Shown: piece by piece, positions 1-7,822 of the stretch
How positions within the stretch are numbered: the first letter of the stretch is position 1
Layout of the letters: every line of letters starts with the position of its first letter
NCBI GenBank assembly: GCA_023381515.1
Contig: JAMCQI010000091.1
Location: forward strand, 28,920 to 92,919
DNA length: 64,000 bases
Direction of reading: 5' to 3'
Source of the DNA: Chloroflexota bacterium
Lineage (GTDB): Bacteria > Chloroflexota > Anaerolineae > UBA4142
Notes under the pieces: generated by a model
Told to the model about the DNA's origin: nothing
Database searches by the model: none
Seen by the model: only the letters and a program-made list of their open reading frames with translations
Translations under genes and position numbers: made by a program

Positions 1-998
1 TACTGCCACGTGGTCGGGTCATAAGCAGCATTGGACTGCTTGAAGCCGGAAAAATACCCGTCCAGTTCGGCCGGGCCTTTGTAGTCGGCACTGATTGAGG
101 TGAGCGCATTCGTATAGGAGCGAACGTACTCTTCGTTGTACAGCTTGTTCTGAATGACATAGTTGACGAGGCCGCCGAGGAAAACGATGTCAGTTCCGGA
201 GCGAATGGGCGCATAGAGGTCAGCCTTGGACGCGCTCCGATTAAAGCGGGGATCAACGACAATCAATTTCGCGCCTCGCTCTTCCATTGCCGCCGTGATC
301 CACTTGAACGAGATGGGATGATTTTCAGCGGGGTTGCCGCCGATGATCAGGACCGCGTCGCTATTTTTGAGATCAACCCAATGGTTGGTCATCGCGCCGC
401 GTCCAAACGTGGGGCCGAGACCGGCCACCGTGGACGAGTGTCAGATCCGGGCCTGGTGTTCGAGATAGGCAATTCCGAGCGCACGGGCGAATTTCGTCGC
501 GAGGTAACAGTCCTCGTTGTTGTTCGCCGCGCCGCCCAGCCAGGCAATGGATTCGGTGCGATTGACCGTGACGCCTCCCTCTTGCTCCTTAAAGGTCGCA
601 TCACGGGTTGCTTTGACACGCTTGGAGATTTCGCTCACCGCCCAGTCCCAGTCCTTTTCCTCCCAGTGGTCGCTATTGGGAGCGCGGTATAGGACCTTTT
701 GTAGACGATTGGGACTGTTGGCGAGCTGAGGAATCGCGAGCGGCTTGGAATCGAGAGTACCCCGGTTGTGGAGATTGTCCGGGTCCCCTTCGACGTTGAG
801 GATGTGGCCTGTGGAATCCGTGGCAACAATGACACCGCAGCCGACTGAGCAATAAGGACAAATCGTGGCCGTCTCCCCCACACGCTTGTGGAGGGGAAAG
901 GCGGATGGGCTGGCGGCACCTGCCAAGGTGGCAGGCAAGAGGAGGGTGCCCACGGCCGCGCTGCCGACCTTGAGGAAATCCCGACGCGAGAGATCCAT
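1..998 (-). CDS. fdnG: Selenocysteine formate dehydrogenase, catalytic subunit (FdnG-like), partial
   Basis: Molybdopterin (bis-MGD) formate dehydrogenase alpha subunit that oxidises formate to CO2. The 3' end runs off the window. The ATG at 998 follows a GGAGGAAAA ribosome site. A Tat signal (SRRDFLK, residues 4-10) predicts folded export. The iron-sulfur motif CPYCSVGC lies at residues 47-54. The frame meets TGA at 441-443, exactly where E. coli FdnG has selenocysteine (ARV-U-HGPTVASL); here the context is ARI-U-HSSTVAGL. The frame then stays open to base 1 with strong FdnG similarity (PTFGRGAMTNHW, VDPRF, YAPIRSGTDI). The codon is therefore read as Sec186, not as a stop. The usual fourth cluster cysteine (G-x-LC-x-KG) is GTLDSKP here, an Asp replacement. 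The family assignment is firm. A beta subunit may follow outside the window. Confidence 0.93.
401..443 (-). promoter_or_regulatory. SECIS element with selenocysteine UGA
   Basis: In the mRNA, UGA (443-441) is followed by a hairpin GG-U-GGCC / GGUCUC / GGCC-CC. The apical loop GGUCU begins 19 nt after the UGA, the same distance as in E. coli fdhF. A single bulged U (base 427) lies below the upper stem, as the bulged U17 does in the SelB-binding SECIS. An outer GUCC/GGAC pairing (435-432 with 404-401) can close the structure. It implies that SelB, SelA and tRNA-Sec exist elsewhere in the genome. Confidence 0.88.
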
Positions 999-1158
999 AC
1001 CGTTTTCCTCCCTGAAAAACGTTCGAGTATTCGAGGTCCTCAGAGGCGGGCTGCAGCTGCAGCGAGCCACCTTATTCTAGGCCCAAGGAGGCGGTCGTGG
1101 CCATACCTAACAGGGTCAATTTTGGAGGCAAAGGTATCATTCTTTGCGTGGGGGCTTG

Positions 1159-2874
1159 TCAGCGGCCTGTTTCCCTCGCCAGTATCCTCTGGAGCATGGC
1201 GAGGGCCGCGGCATAGGTGGGATCCATGCCATAATAAGAGGGGTGAACGGCGCCCAGGTTGCGGCCCTTGCTGTACGGAGTGTCTGTTGCATAGTGGAGG
1301 AACCCTACGTCCAAGTCGCTCTGATAGAGGCGCACGATTTCATTCGACGGGTAGCGTTTGGGGTAGATCATTTCATAAGTCGCCGAGAGGTAAGGACCAG
1401 ATTCCATTTCGATGTCTGTATAGCCCTCGCGGTAGAATAGCTCCACAAAGCGCCGGTTTTGCAGAAAGGTGCCCCTGACGCTGATTGCTTTTTGATTGTC
1501 GAGAACGGACCCGTAGACGAGAAAAGGCGCGACATCCCGCGCGCTGAAGCAGTTGTTGAAGAGATAGGTGTTTTGGGACTGCTCGTCGTAGACGACGTTT
1601 GGGATGATCACGTCGCCGATGCGGCCATTGAGCGTTGCCGATTTGCCCATCACGTACATGCCCTTGATCTGATCGTTGTTCCGCGTGACCTCGGAGAGAA
1701 TCTGATAGGCTGCCAGGCCAAGCGGATAGTCAATATTGAAGATGACGGCATCGCTGTCCCGCAAGCGTTCCAATCCCTCCCGCGGGAGACGAGGATCCAA
1801 CTGCTCGGGGATGATGCGATTCAGCTCGAAAATCTGCGCGTCCACGTCGAGATAGCGGTCGCTGCGCACATAGGTCACTCCGGTCTCCGCTTCGACGCAC
1901 TCCTTGTCATGGCAGGCGGCGGCGTTTTCAGGGTCGGCACAGTATTTTTTGAGGACATAGTAGAGGAAATTCTCCTTGCGGCTCTTGACCTCCTCCGCCT
2001 GGATGGCCTGGTACTCGCGCAACAGGTCCTGGTGTTGGATCTCGCCAATGTAATCGATCAATTCTTGCTCATGGCTGAGGGCATAGCCGGAGATCAAGTT
2101 GACGAGACTATGGGTGTTGCTCGAGACGAAATAGACAGGGCGGCCGGCGAGAAGTTTCCCCACCCGTTCGACAATGTTGTGCCACCAGCGTTGAGTGGCC
2201 TTGTGATAGTCGACGAGCGAGCCCGCGAGAAGGCGGAGCGCAAAGTGCTTGCGTGCCGCGCCGATGGCGAGCAAGTTTGTGACCACGGCATTTGCCCAGA
2301 TGTTTTCCAGGGTCGCAAAATCCCCGAGATTAATGGCGAGATCACGCGCCAACTCCTCTCGCTCGGCCGGAGTCAGGTCCGTACCCCGCGCGATCACAGC
2401 GGCGATCTTCTGAAAAGCTCCGGTGCGCGTCATCAGACTGTTGAGCTTGTTCCATTCGATTTCGTACGCGGTCAGGATGGGGATGAGGTCGTCAATATCA
2501 GATGCGCTCGCGATGAACGCAGCGATGGTGTGCTGGCCGTCATAGTACCATTTGCGCCGCCGCCCTGGAGCGCTCACCTCCTGCCAGCGCCCCACATCCC
2601 CAAAGCCTCCCTTGACAAAGACCTCTTCTGATTGTCCCAGAAGAACGAGCCGCACATCCTTGATGCAATCCGGCAGGCGGAGACTGGAATAGACCAGAGC
2701 CGCCATATCCGGGAATTCGTCTCGAGCATGGATATGCAGTGAAGAGTCCATGCCGGCGTGCGTTTCGATCAGCGACTTGATCTGTATTTCGCCGGAGGAA
2801 CGCAAGAGAGAATAGTACGTCCGCATATAGAGTTCAATTTCTTCATTCGCTGACGACGGAACAGCTCGATCCAT
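1159..2874 (-). CDS. Uncharacterised conserved protein with a nucleoside-phosphorylase-like C-terminal half
   Basis: Soluble protein of about 571 residues with no signal peptide or membrane segment. I do not recognise a named family. The N-terminal half is helical, with a patch SSNTHSLVNLISGYALS near residue 255. The C-terminal half contains GKSATLNGRIGDVIIP and, later, TDIEMESGPYLSA. These resemble the phosphate/nucleoside-binding GDV-IP and the EME(S/A) ribose-binding motifs of the purine nucleoside phosphorylase/MTAN fold; this is an inference from motif order only. ATG at 2874 is chosen; a GTG at 2880 is also possible. The gene lies 43 nt downstream of the YdcF-like gene on the same strand and probably shares its promoter. 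The formate dehydrogenase gene follows after 160 nt. Confidence 0.75.
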   Translation of the reverse strand: MDRAVPSSANEEIELYMRTYYSLLRSSGEIQIKSLIETHAGMDSSLHIHARDEFPDMAALVYSSLRLPDCIKDVRLVLLGQSEEVFVKGGFGDVGRWQEVSAPGRRRKWYYDGQHTIAAFIASASDIDDLIPILTAYEIEWNKLNSLMTRTGAFQKIAAVIARGTDLTPAEREELARDLAINLGDFATLENIWANAVVTNLLAIGAARKHFALRLLAGSLVDYHKATQRWWHNIVERVGKLLAGRPVYFVSSNTHSLVNLISGYALSHEQELIDYIGEIQHQDLLREYQAIQAEEVKSRKENFLYYVLKKYCADPENAAACHDKECVEAETGVTYVRSDRYLDVDAQIFELNRIIPEQLDPRLPREGLERLRDSDAVIFNIDYPLGLAAYQILSEVTRNNDQIKGMYVMGKSATLNGRIGDVIIPNVVYDEQSQNTYLFNNCFSARDVAPFLVYGSVLDNQKAISVRGTFLQNRRFVELFYREGYTDIEMESGPYLSATYEMIYPKRYPSNEIVRLYQSDLDVGFLHYATDTPYSKGRNLGAVHPSYYGMDPTYAAALAMLQRILARETGR

Positions 2875-2917
2875 AGTCACCCCGTAAATGTAGAGAAAAC
2901 ATTCCTCCCGTTCGGTC

Positions 2918-3601
2918 CTACAGGCCCAAACTCTTCAACCCATGGTAGAGCCAGGCCGGCGTACCAAGACTCCGGGTCGCGACATACCAGATGAGCGCCG
3001 CCGCCTCTCGGACCGTGTACCAAACCCGCAAGTGGAGAATCGTAAAGGTCGGGCTGGCGGTGGCCGGCGAGCCGTAGGCCTCTATTCCATAGTCGCGCGC
3101 GATCACTCTGGCGCGCAACAGATGAAAAGGATCACTCACAATCAGCGCAGAGCGCCATCCGTGAGCTTCCATGATCTGCTTGGCGTGCGAGAGATTCTCC
3201 TCGGTCGAGTGCGATGTATCGTCTAGCAGCAAGGCCGAGTCGGGAATTCCCGACCCCGCGGCCAGCCTTCTCATCACTTCCGCCTCCGACGGAGGAAATT
3301 GACCCAACCCTCCACTCAGTATCATCGAGGAAGCATAGCCCTGCTTGTACAGCGCGATGGCATGCTCGGCGCGCTCGTAAAGAGACGGACTGGCACGCTC
3401 ACCGGGCCAGACGGCAGAGCCGAGGACGATGAGGGTATCCACGGGACGCGCCTCGTCCACGTGCGCATCGGCATCCACCCACAAGCTGAGCGCGGTCAGC
3501 AAGAGGATAGCCGCCGCGCCGCATAGGCCGACGGTGCGCGCCACTCTGGAATCGACAAAGCCCCTTAACTTGCGTATGACAGATTCGACTGAGATTCTCA
3601 A
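2918..3601 (-). CDS. YdcF/ElyC/SanA-like DUF218 membrane-anchored protein
   Basis: Protein of 227 residues with one N-terminal membrane segment (about residues 23-42) and an extracytoplasmic DUF218 domain. Family landmarks are VDTLIVLGSAVWPG, the ERAEHAIALYKQG helix, ILSGG, STEEN and IVSDPFHLLRAR. Members such as ElyC and SanA act in envelope integrity, but the substrate is not known. The start is a TTG at 3601 preceded by GAAAGG; no internal ATG gives a complete domain. Transcription probably starts from the TTGACA-17-TATGAT promoter at 3704-3732, next to the insertion sequence. The family call is confident; the role is unknown. Confidence 0.85.
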   Translation of the reverse strand: MRISVESVIRKLRGFVDSRVARTVGLCGAAAILLLTALSLWVDADAHVDEARPVDTLIVLGSAVWPGERASPSLYERAEHAIALYKQGYASSMILSGGLGQFPPSEAEVMRRLAAGSGIPDSALLLDDTSHSTEENLSHAKQIMEAHGWRSALIVSDPFHLLRARVIARDYGIEAYGSPATASPTFTILHLRVWYTVREAAALIWYVATRSLGTPAWLYHGLKSLGL

Positions 3602-3703
3602 AGCCTTTCACCCCGATGACCCCACCCCATGGCGGGAATCAGTAAATATGAAGCTGCTGAGCCCTAGGGATGGCGTCTATTGGAAGGGACAAGGCTAGTA
3701 CTC

Positions 3704-3732
3704 ATCATACATCGTCGTCGAGACCGTGTCAA
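3704..3732 (-). promoter_or_regulatory. Promoter for the YdcF-like gene
   Basis: On the minus strand, TTGACA (3732-3727), a 17-nt spacer and TATGAT (3709-3704). It reads away from the insertion sequence. The -35 abuts the left copy of the target duplication, so the insertion just missed it. Confidence 0.7.
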
Positions 3733-3747
3733 CAATTTGCAAGTTTT
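3733..3747. repeat. Left target-site duplication of the IS
   Basis: CAATTTGCAAGTTTT, repeated exactly at 5211-5225 on the other side of the element. If the shared A at each boundary is counted, the repeat is 16 bp. Confidence 0.9.
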
Positions 3748-5210
3748 TGTTAGTCCCAAATAGAAATGTCCCCTAGTCCTCCCGAATTGAAATGTCCCCT
3801 GCGGCCGAGTCAAGATGAGGCCATCGCCTTGGGGCTGAAGGGTAGTCGCCAGGGATGATTCGCGGCGGGCGCGGCCCGGGCGCGTCGTCGGCGTTGGCGT
3901 GGACGAGATCCGGTCAACGCGACCTCGATCAGCTTGCTCGGCGTCTCTTCGGCTTGGCGAAGCTGACGGTGATAGACGGTGAAGGCCAGCGGTTTCCCCC
4001 GGTACTCCACCCCGATCGTCCCGTGCCGATCCTCGCGCACGACGACTTGCGCTCGGCGCAAAGCATACGTCGGACGCGGGGTCTGAATCTGGTAAATCAC
4101 GTTGTGATAGTTGAAGGTCAAATTCTTCGATAGATGCCGCAGCTCTTGCACGGTCAAGATCCGGGCGAGATCGTCTTGCGGCAACAGCGGCCGGTGCGCA
4201 TTCTCGGCGCTGCGCGGGCTCACCGCAAAGCGACGGTTGTAATCCTCCCGAAACGCGGGCACGTAGGCGTTGCCCTGGGCCATCGATGCAATGCCCCGCA
4301 GCCGCATTTCCTTGACCAGCCGGTCTTGCAGGGTCCGATTCGCTTTCTCGACCCGGCCCTTGGCTTGCGGCGTGTTGGCACACAACAGCTGAATGTTCAG
4401 TTGGTACATCGCTCGCCCGAATTGGGTGGTGCCTTCGCCGGTCAGACTGTTGGGCAGATTCACCCGAAAAACACCCAATTTATCGCTGTAAAACGCCACG
4501 GGTTTGCCATAGCGTTGCAAGTACGCCTCGGTCGCTTCAAAGTAGCTGAAGGTCGTCTCCGCTTCGACGAAACGCAGTTCCATCAGTTGGCTGGTCGCAT
4601 CATCGATGAAGACCAAGAGCGTACAGGCGGGCGCCCGGTCTTCGAACCACGCAAAGGGCGAGCCGTCGATCTGTACCAGTTCGCCCCAGCGGGCGCGTCG
4701 TTCGCGCAAGGGCTGGACCACCGGCCGCTTGGCCCGGTGGGGCTTCCACAACCCCTCCTGGATCATCACCTGACGCACCGTTTCCACTCCGATCGTCAGG
4801 TGATGCACCTCCGTCAGTTTCTCGTGCGCCAGCGTCGGACCAAAGTCGGCGTACCGCTGGCGCAGCAGTTCGACCGCTTGGACTTTCACCCCTTTCGGAA
4901 GTTGGTGCGCACTTGGGCGCCCTCGTCGTTGGGAGAGAACCGCTTGCGCCCCTTGGCGCCGAAAGGCCCGCAGCAGGCGCTTGACCTGCCGCACACTCAG
5001 GTTCAATTGCTGGGCCGCTTGGCGTTGCTTGATCGTTTTCGCTTTGAGCTGTTCGAGCACCTGGACGCGCCCCAGTTCCTTCTTCGTCAGCAGCAGTGTG
5101 TCGCTCACCGTCTCCCACCCCTCCTGTGGATTCCGAGCGCCTCTTTATATCACGCAGGAAGGGGACATTTCTATTTGGGAGAAAGGGGACATTTTAACTT
5201 GGGGCTAACA
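3748..5210 (-). mobile_element. Insertion sequence, IS1202/ISNCY-like (15-bp duplication)
   Basis: An element of 1463 bp bounded by imperfect terminal inverted repeats. The left end begins TGTTAGTCCCAAATAGAAAT; the complement of the right end begins TGTTAGCCCCAAGTTAAAAT. Each end carries two iterated copies of an AAATGTCCCC motif, probably transposase binding sites. It encodes a single DDE transposase. The 15-bp duplication fits my recollection of the ISTde1 subgroup of the IS1202 family (duplications of about 15-18 bp); check against ISfinder. The exact ends and duplication suggest a recent, possibly still mobile, insertion. Confidence 0.9.
3810..5108 (-). CDS. DDE transposase (IS1202/ISNCY type)
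   Basis: Transposase of 432 residues that cuts and joins the ends of its own element. The N-terminal 60 residues form a helix-turn-helix (AAQQLNLSVRQVKRLLRAF). The catalytic core follows, with acidic residues in QIDGSPFAWFE, FYSDKLGVFRVN and KGRVEKANRTLQDRLVKE (the DDE triad). The C-terminal region is basic (RPRQRRRRAR). The ATG at 5108 lies about 100 nt inside the right terminal repeat. The frame is intact. It is the only gene of the element and is unrelated to its neighbours. Confidence 0.92.
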   Translation of the reverse strand: MSDTLLLTKKELGRVQVLEQLKAKTIKQRQAAQQLNLSVRQVKRLLRAFRRQGAQAVLSQRRGRPSAHQLPKGVKVQAVELLRQRYADFGPTLAHEKLTEVHHLTIGVETVRQVMIQEGLWKPHRAKRPVVQPLRERRARWGELVQIDGSPFAWFEDRAPACTLLVFIDDATSQLMELRFVEAETTFSYFEATEAYLQRYGKPVAFYSDKLGVFRVNLPNSLTGEGTTQFGRAMYQLNIQLLCANTPQAKGRVEKANRTLQDRLVKEMRLRGIASMAQGNAYVPAFREDYNRRFAVSPRSAENAHRPLLPQDDLARILTVQELRHLSKNLTFNYHNVIYQIQTPRPTYALRRAQVVVREDRHGTIGVEYRGKPLAFTVYHRQLRQAEETPSKLIEVALTGSRPRQRRRRARAAPAANHPWRLPFSPKAMASS

Positions 5211-5225
5211 CAATTTGCAAGTTTT
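5211..5225. repeat. Right target-site duplication of the IS
   Basis: CAATTTGCAAGTTTT, identical to 3733-3747. It contains the TTGCAA that serves as the -35 box of the nusA promoter, so the duplication preserved that promoter. Confidence 0.9.
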
Positions 5226-5243
5226 GATGGGTTGTGCTATACT
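5215..5243 (+). promoter_or_regulatory. Promoter of the nusA operon
   Basis: TTGCAA (5215-5220), 17 nt, TATACT (5238-5243). The predicted start is near 5250, giving a leader of about 155 nt. The -35 lies inside the target duplication of the IS. Confidence 0.75.
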
Positions 5244-5272
5244 TGGCATGTTCAACCTCCGCAAGACCTTTG

Positions 5273-5303
5273 AAAAGTGGGTATACCCCACTTTTCTTAT
5301 TTA
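5273..5303 (+). terminator. Attenuator-like hairpin in the nusA leader
   Basis: AAAAGTGGG, loop TATAC, CCCACTTTT, then CTTATTT. It is a 9-bp stem with a U-rich tail, starting about 25 nt after the predicted start site and 100 nt before nusA. NusA is known to strengthen pausing and intrinsic termination, so autoregulation by attenuation is plausible. Confidence 0.55.
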
Positions 5304-5405
5304 CTGGGGGACGAGGGAGGGAGGTCCGAAACCGGGGCCGCCAACCGAAGGGGGTTCTCGTCCAAGACAATCCAGGAGATTTCTGTCTCGTTCGAGGTTA
5401 TTTAG

Positions 5406-7049
5406 ATGAAGAACGATTTCCTCGTCGCCATCACGCAGCTGTGTAATGAGCGCAGTTTGCCCAAAGAGGTGGTGATCCAGGCGGTCGAGCAGGCGCTGGT
5501 CTCGGCGTACAAGCGGAATTTCGGCGGCGGCCAGAACATCTCTGCCACGATTGATCCTGCAACCGGCAAGGTAAAGATCTTTGCCCAAAAGGCGATCGTG
5601 GACGAAGTTCGTGATCGTCGCGCTGAAATTACTTTGCCTGAGGCAAAAGCGTACGATCCAATGGCCCAAGTGGGCGGAATGATCCAGATCGAAGCGACTC
5701 CCGACGACTTTGGAAGGATTGCCGCGCAAACTGCCAAGCAAGTGATCTTGCAGCGGATTCGAGAGGCCGAGCGAGATGCCCTCTATTCGTCCTATGCTGA
5801 CCGCGAGGGCGAAATCGTGCACGGGACGGTCCACAGCGTGGACTCGCAGAACATCACGGTGAGCCTTGGCAAGATCGAGGCCATTCTTCCGCGGTCCGAA
5901 CAAATTCCGACCGAGCGGTACCGCCATAACCAAAAGGTCCGTGCGTATATCAGCGAGGTCAACAAGACCTCGCGCGGGCCGCAGGTTATTCTTTCGCGTA
6001 CCCATCGCAACATGCTGCGGCGGTTGTTCGAGCTGGAGGTGCCCGAGATCTTTAACGGGTTGGTCGAAATCAAGGCCATCGCTCGAGAGGCGGGCTCCCG
6101 CTCCAAGATCGCAGTTTCCGCGCGCCAGGACGGGATCGATCCGGTCGGCGCGTGTGTCGGACAGCGCGGCGTCCGTATCCAGGCAATCGTGAACGAATTG
6201 AACGGCGAAAAGATCGACGTCGTCGAATGGAGCTCGGACCCGGGCCTCTTTGTCGCGAACGCTCTCAGCCCGGCCAAAGTCCTCTCGGTCCATTTAACCG
6301 AGGATGAGAACGGGGACAAGGTCGCAAACGTCGTCGTGCAGGACAAACAGCTCTCCCTGGCGATCGGCAAAGAGGGACAGAACGCCCGCCTTGCGGCCAA
6401 ACTAACAGGTTGGCGTATTGATATCAAGAGCGAGACCCAGGCGGCCGAACAAGCGGCGAGCCGGGCCGCAGAGATTGCCGCCGCCGAAGAAGCGATTTCG
6501 GCGGGGCAGGCACTGGAGGCGGAGCAAACCCTTGCAGTCGAAACCGCTCTCCCTGAAGCCGAGGTTCTTGAAGCGACTGGGCCCCTTGCGGCCGAGGCGG
6601 CTCAGCCTCTCGCCGAGGAACAAGCGGCTCCGACCGAAGGCGAACCGGTGGAAGCTCCGGTTGCAGAAGAGCCAGCTCCTACGTCTGTGGAGCAAGCTGC
6701 GCCAGCCGAAGCAGAGCCTGTAGCTACCGAAGCAGCAGCCACCGAAGCACTCGCCACCGCAGAAGCACCGGCTGAAACGGCTGCCGCGGCGACGGAGGCT
6801 GCGGTGGCGCCCGAAGCGGCTCCCGCAGAACCCGAGGCTACTCTGGTGCCCGAGCAGACCTTCGAAGAGGCGTGGGAAGAATTTGAGGCTGAAGAGGAAG
6901 GCCTGTCGCCCGAAGAGGCGAAAAAGCGCAAGGACGCCCGCCGCAAGCGTCAGACACTCGTGTTTGACGAGCGCCTCGGCAAAGTGGTGGCGAAACGGAA
7001 GCGCAAGGCCGGACGGGCGCGCGATGTCATCGACGAGGAGCCGGAGTAG
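5406..7049 (+). CDS. nusA: Transcription termination/antitermination factor NusA
   Basis: Binds RNA polymerase and nascent RNA to control pausing, termination and antitermination. Order: N-terminal polymerase-binding domain (1-125), S1 (about 130-200, EIVHGTVHSVDSQNITVSLG), KH1 (GACVGQRGVRIQAIV) and KH2 (LAIGKEGQNARLAAKLTGW). A long Ala/Glu/Pro-rich tail runs from about 350 to 500 and ends in a basic segment (EAKKRKDARRKRQ). At 547 residues it is longer than the 350-400 usual without extra domains, because of this low-complexity tail. ATG at 5406 has GAGG upstream. It heads the ylxR-infB-rbfA operon. The rimP gene that often precedes nusA is absent; the IS lies there, but no rimP remnant is visible. 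Confidence 0.96.
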   Translation: MKNDFLVAITQLCNERSLPKEVVIQAVEQALVSAYKRNFGGGQNISATIDPATGKVKIFAQKAIVDEVRDRRAEITLPEAKAYDPMAQVGGMIQIEATPDDFGRIAAQTAKQVILQRIREAERDALYSSYADREGEIVHGTVHSVDSQNITVSLGKIEAILPRSEQIPTERYRHNQKVRAYISEVNKTSRGPQVILSRTHRNMLRRLFELEVPEIFNGLVEIKAIAREAGSRSKIAVSARQDGIDPVGACVGQRGVRIQAIVNELNGEKIDVVEWSSDPGLFVANALSPAKVLSVHLTEDENGDKVANVVVQDKQLSLAIGKEGQNARLAAKLTGWRIDIKSETQAAEQAASRAAEIAAAEEAISAGQALEAEQTLAVETALPEAEVLEATGPLAAEAAQPLAEEQAAPTEGEPVEAPVAEEPAPTSVEQAAPAEAEPVATEAAATEALATAEAPAETAAAATEAAVAPEAAPAEPEATLVPEQTFEEAWEEFEAEEEGLSPEEAKKRKDARRKRQTLVFDERLGKVVAKRKRKAGRARDVIDEEPE

Positions 7050-7093
7050 AAAGGCGCGGTTAGGGACTTGCGCTTTCAGGTCGACGCATTGAG

Positions 7094-7414
7094 ATGGGGA
7101 TCAAACATATTCCGCAACGGACGTGCATCGCCTGCCGCACTATTCGCGCCAAACGCGAGCTCATCCGAGTCGTGCGAACACCGGAAAACCACATCGAAGC
7201 GGATGCCACGGGCAAAAAGGCGGGGCGCGGCGCTTATCTATGCCGCCAGCAGGACTGCTGGGAACTCGTACTAAACCATCGGGGTCAGCTGGAACACGCA
7301 CTAAAACTGGAAACCCCGGTTGATATTCAGGATCTCACACGGTTGCGCGAATTCGCGGCCACGCTGCCGCCGCGGTCGAAAACCGATGCAGCGAAGCAAG
7401 AGAAAACCGATTGA
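7094..7414 (+). CDS. ylxR: YlxR/RnpM family RNA-binding protein
   Basis: Small basic protein of 106 residues. Family hallmarks are PQRTCIACR near the N-terminus, KKAGRGAYLCR in the middle, and an RNA-binding surface of Arg/Lys residues. YlxR (RnpM) has been reported to bind RNase P RNA and modulate RNase P. It lies in its usual place between nusA and infB. ATG at 7094 follows nusA by 44 nt. The L7Ae-like gene often found next is missing; a 408-nt hairpin-rich gap takes its place. Confidence 0.92.
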   Translation: MGIKHIPQRTCIACRTIRAKRELIRVVRTPENHIEADATGKKAGRGAYLCRQQDCWELVLNHRGQLEHALKLETPVDIQDLTRLREFAATLPPRSKTDAAKQEKTD

Positions 7415-7822
7415 AGGCAACCAACGCTGGCTCCGTGAGCATGACGGAGGCGGAGACAGAGCGGGGGGAAAAGGGAGTTTGACGATGAACGCCTAGAGCG
7501 CGTCCATTGTATGGATTCTCCGCGCGATTGAATCGCGCAGGTTACCTCCGCTCAAGTGACACACGCTCTCCTCGGCGTGTGCCATTAGGCACGCCCCTCT
7601 CGATGGGAAAGCATCCGACATCGCCATGGGGAGCAGCGCCTGAGAACAATGCTCCCTGGGAGCATTGTTGGCGTCTTTCGCTTACCGCGTTTCTGGTCCC
7701 CAGCGTCCTGCCTCAAACAAATCATTTTTCAGATCCCTGATTCGATTCGCTTTCGAGCGCCGACACTTTACCCACCTACGAACCGCATGCGCCGAATCGA
7801 CGTAGGGAGAAGGAGTTGTGTC
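7415..7822 (+). promoter_or_regulatory. Non-coding, hairpin-rich leader before infB
   Basis: No convincing gene. It holds four stem-loops: 7522-7538 (GCGCGAT stem, loop TGA); 7560-7581 (CACACGC/GCGTGTG); 7579-7592 (GTGCC-ATTA-GGCAC), which overlaps and so excludes the previous stem; and 7645-7669, an 11-bp stem (AACAATGCTCC/GGAGCATTGTT) with loop CTG. No U-tract follows any of them, so they are not classical terminators. I could not match the region to a known leader family. Confidence 0.5.

Noticed and set aside
441..443. In-frame TGA in the formate dehydrogenase gene as a nonsense mutation
   Set aside because: It lies on the known selenocysteine codon with a SECIS hairpin at the right spacing, and the frame continues with strong homology.
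1459..2631. Open frame of 390 codons on the plus strand
   Set aside because: Fully antisense to the conserved 1159-2874 gene; no ribosome site, and composition is that of a codon-shadow frame.
4134..5273. Open frame of 379 codons on the plus strand
   Set aside because: Antisense to the transposase and crosses the IS end into the nusA promoter.
7649..7822. N-terminal extension of infB
   Set aside because: It begins inside the perfect 11-bp hairpin; the ATG at 7823 has a correctly spaced AGGAG, and the extension lacks family similarity.
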